Below are positions 33,005 through 35,853 of a stretch of 35,853 nucleotides of DNA, one piece after another. A model generated the notes under the pieces. It worked only from the letters and a program-made list of their open reading frames with translations. It ran no database searches and was not told where the DNA came from. The stretch's first letter is position 1. Every line of letters begins with the position of its first letter. The DNA is taken from the NCBI GenBank assembly GCA_900540785.1, contig UQHF01000036.1, positions 1 through 35,853 of the forward strand, written 5' to 3'. A program made the translations under genes and the position numbers. The DNA comes from an uncultured Blautia sp. GTDB taxonomy: Bacteria > Bacillota > Clostridia > Lachnospirales > Lachnospiraceae.

Positions 33005-33022
33005 ATATAAAACGTTTTATAT
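33005..33022. promoter_or_regulatory. operator 1 of arabinofuranoside operon
   Basis: A perfect 18-bp palindrome, ATATAAAACGTTTTATAT, just upstream of the GH127 ribosome site. Same core as operators 2 and 3. Confidence 0.8.
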
Positions 33023-33082
33023 GTTTAATTTGTTATTTTTATATTTTATCGGTTTATTTTTATGTTTTATATGTTGTTTTCT

Positions 33083-33098
33083 TATAAAACGTTTTATA
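33083..33098. promoter_or_regulatory. operator 2 of arabinofuranoside operon
   Basis: Perfect 16-bp palindrome TATAAAACGTTTTATA, 77 bp centre to centre from operator 1. It begins about 6 bases after the predicted transcription start, where a bound repressor would block early elongation or initiation. Confidence 0.8.
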
Positions 33099-33110
33099 TT
33101 TTATGAGTTA

Positions 33111-33139
33111 TTTATACTCCTTTCAATTAAAAAAATCAA
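33111..33139 (-). promoter_or_regulatory. promoter of the arabinofuranoside operon
   Basis: Minus strand TTGATT (33134-33139), 17 bp, TATAAA (33111-33116); start expected near 33104. Operator 2 lies immediately downstream and operator 3 about 75 bp upstream. Confidence 0.6.
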
Positions 33140-33213
33140 TATAAAATTTTTATTATTTTCCTTTTCTGCGTTTTTACTATTTTTAAGTCTATTTTTTTGT
33201 GAATTATGCACAA

Positions 33214-33229
33214 TATAAAACGTTTTATA
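33214..33229. promoter_or_regulatory. operator 3 of arabinofuranoside operon
   Basis: Perfect 16-bp palindrome TATAAAACGTTTTATA, 131 bp from operator 2 (centres), upstream of the promoter and next to the glycosyltransferase terminator. A position suited to looping with operators 1 and 2. The rest of 33000-33235 is A+T-rich with no gene. Confidence 0.75.
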
Positions 33230-33235
33230 AGCAAG

Positions 33236-33269
33236 AAAAAAATAACAGGGCTGGCATATGCCAACCCTG
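33236..33269 (-). terminator. terminator after glycosyltransferase gene
   Basis: Minus strand CAGGGTTGGCATATGCCAGC stem (CAGGG at 33265-33269 pairing with CCCTG at 33246-33250, interior TGGCATATGCCA) followed by TTATTTTTTT. Confidence 0.88.
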
Positions 33270-33281
33270 ATAACATTTAAT

Positions 33282-33992
33282 TCACATCTCTTTTTTCAAT
33301 TTTCTGAAATCCCCCAGCGCCTTCCACCCGATTTTTACGATCTTTTTGAGGTTAAGGGAATTGACTCCGCCCTGACGCGGTTTAAAAGAAATTTCCCGGA
33401 AGCACACCTTTTCCTGATAATACACAAAATATGTCGTCATCATAATATTGGGAATATTGTAATCTTCCGGAAGCCTCTTTATGTACTTTTCCAGAAGCTC
33501 CGCTTTCATAAGGCGGAAAGGCGCATTTGCATCTTTTACCCGGATTCCGAATATCATGCGAAGAAGAAGGCACACTACATTTTCCACGAACTTTCTGGAT
33601 TTACCGTCTCCCCGGACAGAGCGGCTTCCAATAATAGCATCGTATTCTTCCTTCAAATCCCAGAAAGCTTCAAATTCCTCCGGATTTGTCTGACCGTCCG
33701 CATCCGTCTGAAATACATAGTCCGCACCATGCTGCACTGCATAGCTGTACCCGTAGAGAACGGAGCTTCCGTGTCCGCCATTTGCCTTTTTCAGCGGTTG
33801 AAGAAGAGGCATTTCTTTTTTCATCTTACAGAGAATTTCCCATGTGCTGTCTGTGCTTCCGTCGTTTACTACTACAAGCCGGGACTCTCCTTCTCCTGAA
33901 TGCCTCCGGATTACGGCATACCACTCCTTTACTGTCCTTTCAATATTTGTTTCCTCATTATAAGCAGGAATTACTATATATAATTTTTCCAT
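33282..33992 (-). CDS. family 2 glycosyltransferase (DPM1/PpGT-like)
   Basis: 236 residues, one GT-A domain. LYIVIPAYNEETNIERTV at the N-terminus, VVVNDGSTDSTWEIL (about 40-54) and the metal-binding FQTDADGQ (about 92-99) are the family-2 motifs; RLMKAELLEKYIKRLP and FKPRQGGVNSL follow. No C-terminal membrane helices, unlike many polyprenyl-phosphate transferases. It probably transfers a sugar to polyprenyl phosphate or a cell-surface acceptor in the cytoplasm. The ATG at 33992 is chosen from the family N-terminus; upstream extension is rejected. AAAGGA precedes it. Confidence 0.88.
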   Translation of the reverse strand: MEKLYIVIPAYNEETNIERTVKEWYAVIRRHSGEGESRLVVVNDGSTDSTWEILCKMKKEMPLLQPLKKANGGHGSSVLYGYSYAVQHGADYVFQTDADGQTNPEEFEAFWDLKEEYDAIIGSRSVRGDGKSRKFVENVVCLLLRMIFGIRVKDANAPFRLMKAELLEKYIKRLPEDYNIPNIMMTTYFVYYQEKVCFREISFKPRQGGVNSLNLKKIVKIGWKALGDFRKLKKEM

Positions 33993-34069
33993 ACATATTG
34001 GTTCCTTTTCTAAAATTTCCATACCAGAACATTCTATCACAAACATATCCCAAACGGGAAAAAAATTAC

Positions 34070-34098
34070 AAAAGAGGACAGTATTTCTCACTGCCCTC
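34070..34098 (-). terminator. probable terminator after YARHG gene
   Basis: Minus strand GAGGGCAGT (34090-34098) and ACTGTCCTC (34074-34082) pair with one G-T, followed by TTTTGTAATTTTTTT. Confidence 0.6.
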
Positions 34099-34121
34099 TC
34101 TCTTTCGTAATCTTCCCTTTC

Positions 34122-34775
34122 TCACTTCATCGCCTCTGTAAGTTTACGGATATTTTCCTGTTCGTATTGGTTAAATACCCTTTCATCAAAACGATCGGGT
34201 TCAATCGTTCCATTGTACCATGTTTTTTCCGAAAAGTAGCTTCTGTATTTTTCGGAAGAAAATTTTCTTCCATGCCGCGCATAAATTTCATTGATTCCAA
34301 GCTGAAGCTCATTGTCTGTCAGACTTTTTATCTCTTCGTCTGTTAAATAACGGCTGTCGCTTCCATCAAGAAAATACCCCGATTTAAAGCTTTTCTGAAG
34401 TGTGGCAATATTCTTCTCTTCGTACTCATTAAAAACATTTTCATCAAAATCGGAAGCTTCTACTGTACCTTTATACCAGTTCTTTTCATCAAAATATGTC
34501 TGCACCTCGGAAAGCACAAATTTCCTTCCATGCCGGGCGTAAATTTCATTGATTGCCATCTGCCGTCCTGCCTCATCCATGTTTTTCACTTCCCAGTCCG
34601 CAAGTTCTCTTGTCTGAGATTCCGGAAGAATATAATGATCCGGCGAACGGTTCATGTTTTCCACAAGAACCTTCCCATCTGTAATAGAAGCAGAAACAAC
34701 CGCACTTCCAGATAAACTGCTTCCCAGCATAACTCCTGCCAGGATTCCCGCAAACATCCTCTTTTTTTCCGTCAT
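34122..34775 (-). CDS. secreted protein with two YARHG domains
   Basis: 217 residues. A signal peptide (about 1-29, KKRMFAGILAGVMLGSSLSGSAVVSA) is followed by two YARHG repeats: 1 at about 60-125 and 2 at about 145-213. Both contain NEIYARHGRKF (76-86 and 162-172), then YF(D/S)EKxWYxGT, and FDExVFNxYExxNI. YARHG domains occur in extracellular and wall proteins of Firmicutes; function is unknown. The duplicated, near-identical cores point to internal duplication. AAAGGGGG is within a hairpin just before the ATG. Extended -10 promoter upstream. Confidence 0.85.
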   Translation of the reverse strand: MTEKKRMFAGILAGVMLGSSLSGSAVVSASITDGKVLVENMNRSPDHYILPESQTRELADWEVKNMDEAGRQMAINEIYARHGRKFVLSEVQTYFDEKNWYKGTVEASDFDENVFNEYEEKNIATLQKSFKSGYFLDGSDSRYLTDEEIKSLTDNELQLGINEIYARHGRKFSSEKYRSYFSEKTWYNGTIEPDRFDERVFNQYEQENIRKLTEAMK

Positions 34776-34796
34776 AGCAAAAACCCCCTTTCTGCT
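34776..34796 (-). promoter_or_regulatory. hairpin presenting the ribosome site of the YARHG gene
   Basis: Minus strand AGCAGAAA, GGGGG loop, TTTTTGCT: an 8-bp stem (one G-T pair) whose loop is the Shine-Dalgarno core, ending at the base before the ATG. Confidence 0.45.
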
Positions 34797-34824
34797 ATTA
34801 AATCTCCTCCTTTTTTATAATTTT

Positions 34825-34833
34825 ATTATAACA
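34825..34833 (-). promoter_or_regulatory. extended -10 promoter of YARHG gene
   Basis: Minus strand TGTTATAAT (TGn extended -10; TATAAT at 34825-34830), about 50 bases before the gene. No good -35 is visible. Confidence 0.5.
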
Positions 34834-34919
34834 TACCATTTTCTTATTCTGTATTTTCCACTATCCCGCTTTTGCAATTATCGTTACCGGGTATCACAGT
34901 ATGCAGTACTGTTTCGTCT

Positions 34920-35486
34920 TCAATGCACACCCATTCCCGCCATCACTTTACGAAGTTTACCGGAAAGCACATAAGCAAGCCCGATTTTCACAAGATCCGG
35001 TATCACAAACGGAATCACACACCAGCCAAGAACGGTCATGAGCCCCACTGCTCCTGTTGTTCTTCCGTAAATTACCATAAACCACACCGTTCCAAGCGCA
35101 TAACAGGCAATCAGCCCTGCGATCATAGAAAGAATACGGACTACAGGCTTTTTCCCAAATAAAGACTCTGACGCCCACATGATCAGGGCAGAACAGAGAA
35201 AACCTACAATATATCCTCCCGTTGTATTAAAAATAATACCAATGCCCCCCTGAAATCCTGCAAATACCGGAAGCCCCACTGCTCCCATAAGAATATATAC
35301 AAGAACTGCCATTGTTCCTCTTTTTCCTCCCAGAACCTCTACAGCCATAAATACTCCAAAGGTCTGCAGCGTAAATGGTACGGCTGCCGGTATGGAAATC
35401 CAGGAACATACTGCAATCAGTACCGTAAAAATCCCGATATATACCATATCATATGTTTTTCCTCTCACTGCCGTTTCTGTCTGCAT
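34920..35486 (-). CDS. bioY: biotin transporter BioY
   Basis: 188 residues with six membrane segments, the normal length of BioY. IPAAVPFTLQTFGVFMAVEVLGGKRGTMAVLVYILMGAVGLPVFAGFQGGIG is the family signature. BioY is the biotin-binding S component of an ECF transporter, used with the shared EcfAAT module or alone. No energising genes are near. A BirA-type operator overlaps its promoter, so it is likely switched off when biotin is plentiful. GGAGG lies before the ATG. Upstream of 35620 there is no gene apart from the partial one at the edge. Confidence 0.95.
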   Translation of the reverse strand: MQTETAVRGKTYDMVYIGIFTVLIAVCSWISIPAAVPFTLQTFGVFMAVEVLGGKRGTMAVLVYILMGAVGLPVFAGFQGGIGIIFNTTGGYIVGFLCSALIMWASESLFGKKPVVRILSMIAGLIACYALGTVWFMVIYGRTTGAVGLMTVLGWCVIPFVIPDLVKIGLAYVLSGKLRKVMAGMGVH

Positions 35487-35541
35487 TTTCTTCTCCTCCT
35501 GTCATGCTATTTATCTGTGCGCAAACTTTCCCGCTTTGATA

Positions 35542-35595
35542 AAAATATCATACGTTCGCTTGATTGTCAACTTATTTTATAATTTAGGTTTACAA
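35542..35595 (-). promoter_or_regulatory. bioY promoter with BirA-type operator
   Basis: TTGTCAAC (35564-35571), 16 bp, GTTTACAA (35588-35595) is an inverted repeat matching the Firmicutes BirA site (TTGTTAAC and GTTAACAA with a spacer of about 14-16). On the minus strand TTGACA (35565-35570), 17 bp, TATTTT (35542-35547) is the promoter, its -35 inside the operator. Biotin-loaded BirA should repress bioY. Confidence 0.78.
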
Positions 35596-35812
35596 TCATT
35601 CTTTTGTTCATTCATTATTTTCTGAATTTTACAGTTTTTACTTTCAAAATTTCGACTTATATGATACACTGTATCTATTCAGATGCACGTACAAAAATCC
35701 AGGCATCTTTTATTCCAATCTTATCTCACGATCAAGGAGGAAACATCAAGCAACTAAAAATATTTACATTAGTGATTAAATGTGTTTAAATATACTTATG
35801 GAGGTATCATTA

Positions 35813-35853
35813 TGAATACATCAAATATCACTAATTATAAACCAAAAGATTTT
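35813..35853 (+). CDS. partial gene at right edge, probable IS607-type serine recombinase
   Basis: The ATG at 35813 follows GGAGG with good spacing and opens MNTSNITNYKPKDF, cut off by the window end. NYKPKDF resembles the usual N-terminus of IS607-family TnpA proteins (a MerR-like helix-turn-helix domain then a serine recombinase). Only 13 residues are visible, so other MerR-like proteins are possible. The 200 bases before it hold no gene I can support. Confidence 0.4.

Noticed and set aside
34797..34815. Second GGAGG upstream of the YARHG gene, with a short frame ending at its ATG
   Set aside because: No normal start codon follows at proper spacing, so a leader peptide cannot be supported.
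35604..35789. 61-codon frame on the plus strand
   Set aside because: It covers the bioY upstream region, has no ribosome site at its start and no family pattern.
1..35853. CRISPR array, prophage or antiphage system
   Set aside because: No regularly spaced repeats, Cas, phage structural or nuclease-type defence genes were seen; the window is metabolic and housekeeping.

Overview
The window reads as chromosome of a spore-forming, monoderm member of the Clostridia, most likely a Lachnospiraceae gut bacterium (Blautia/Ruminococcus-like). This is inferred from protein families, not from a search. Supporting signs are a long Bacillus-type SRP RNA with an Alu domain, a split transketolase, the germination/spore protease-like gene yyaC, a DUF5711/LysM/CvpA cluster, strong Shine-Dalgarno sequences and lipoprotein-based sugar ABC importers. 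Most genes lie on the minus strand.

Layout. 1-3.5 kb: envelope cluster (LysM protein with a degenerate MPN-like domain, DUF5711 propeller-like protein, CvpA). 3.6-4.2 kb: yyaC on the plus strand behind a sigma-F-like promoter. 4.2-8 kb: transaldolase and split transketolase (non-oxidative pentose phosphate pathway) next to a LacI regulator. 8-12.5 kb: housekeeping block recR, ybaB, dnaX, pfkA and the SRP RNA. 12.5-14.4 kb: two small membrane proteins and a TetR regulator with matching palindromic operators. 14.4-16.8 kb: yqeY, tadA and a MATE exporter. 16.9-23.2 kb: a beta-fructoside locus (cytoplasmic GH32, lipoprotein binding protein, two permeases, divergent LacI) with readable operators. 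23.2-24.9 kb: an NrdG-type radical SAM activase convergent with a DUF6128-like protein. 25.0 kb: tRNA-Pro(CGG). 25.1-33.2 kb: an L-arabinofuranoside locus (GH127, binding protein, two permeases, GH51, LacI) behind three identical-core palindromes. 33.3-35.5 kb: a family-2 glycosyltransferase, a double-YARHG secreted protein and the biotin transporter BioY with a BirA-type operator. 35.8 kb: the first codons of a probable IS607-type recombinase.

How it fits together. The two sugar loci import oligosaccharides with transporters that lack their own ATPase, hydrolyse them inside the cell and feed hexose and pentose to enzymes encoded here: PfkA for fructose-6-phosphate, transaldolase and transketolase for pentose phosphates. 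Each sugar locus carries its own LacI regulator, and both promoter regions have clear palindromic operators. The least ordinary parts are the GH127/GH51 arabinofuranoside locus with its three operators, a binding protein that appears to have lost its lipobox cysteine, two intergenic structured palindromic elements, and the MPN-like/LysM fusion.
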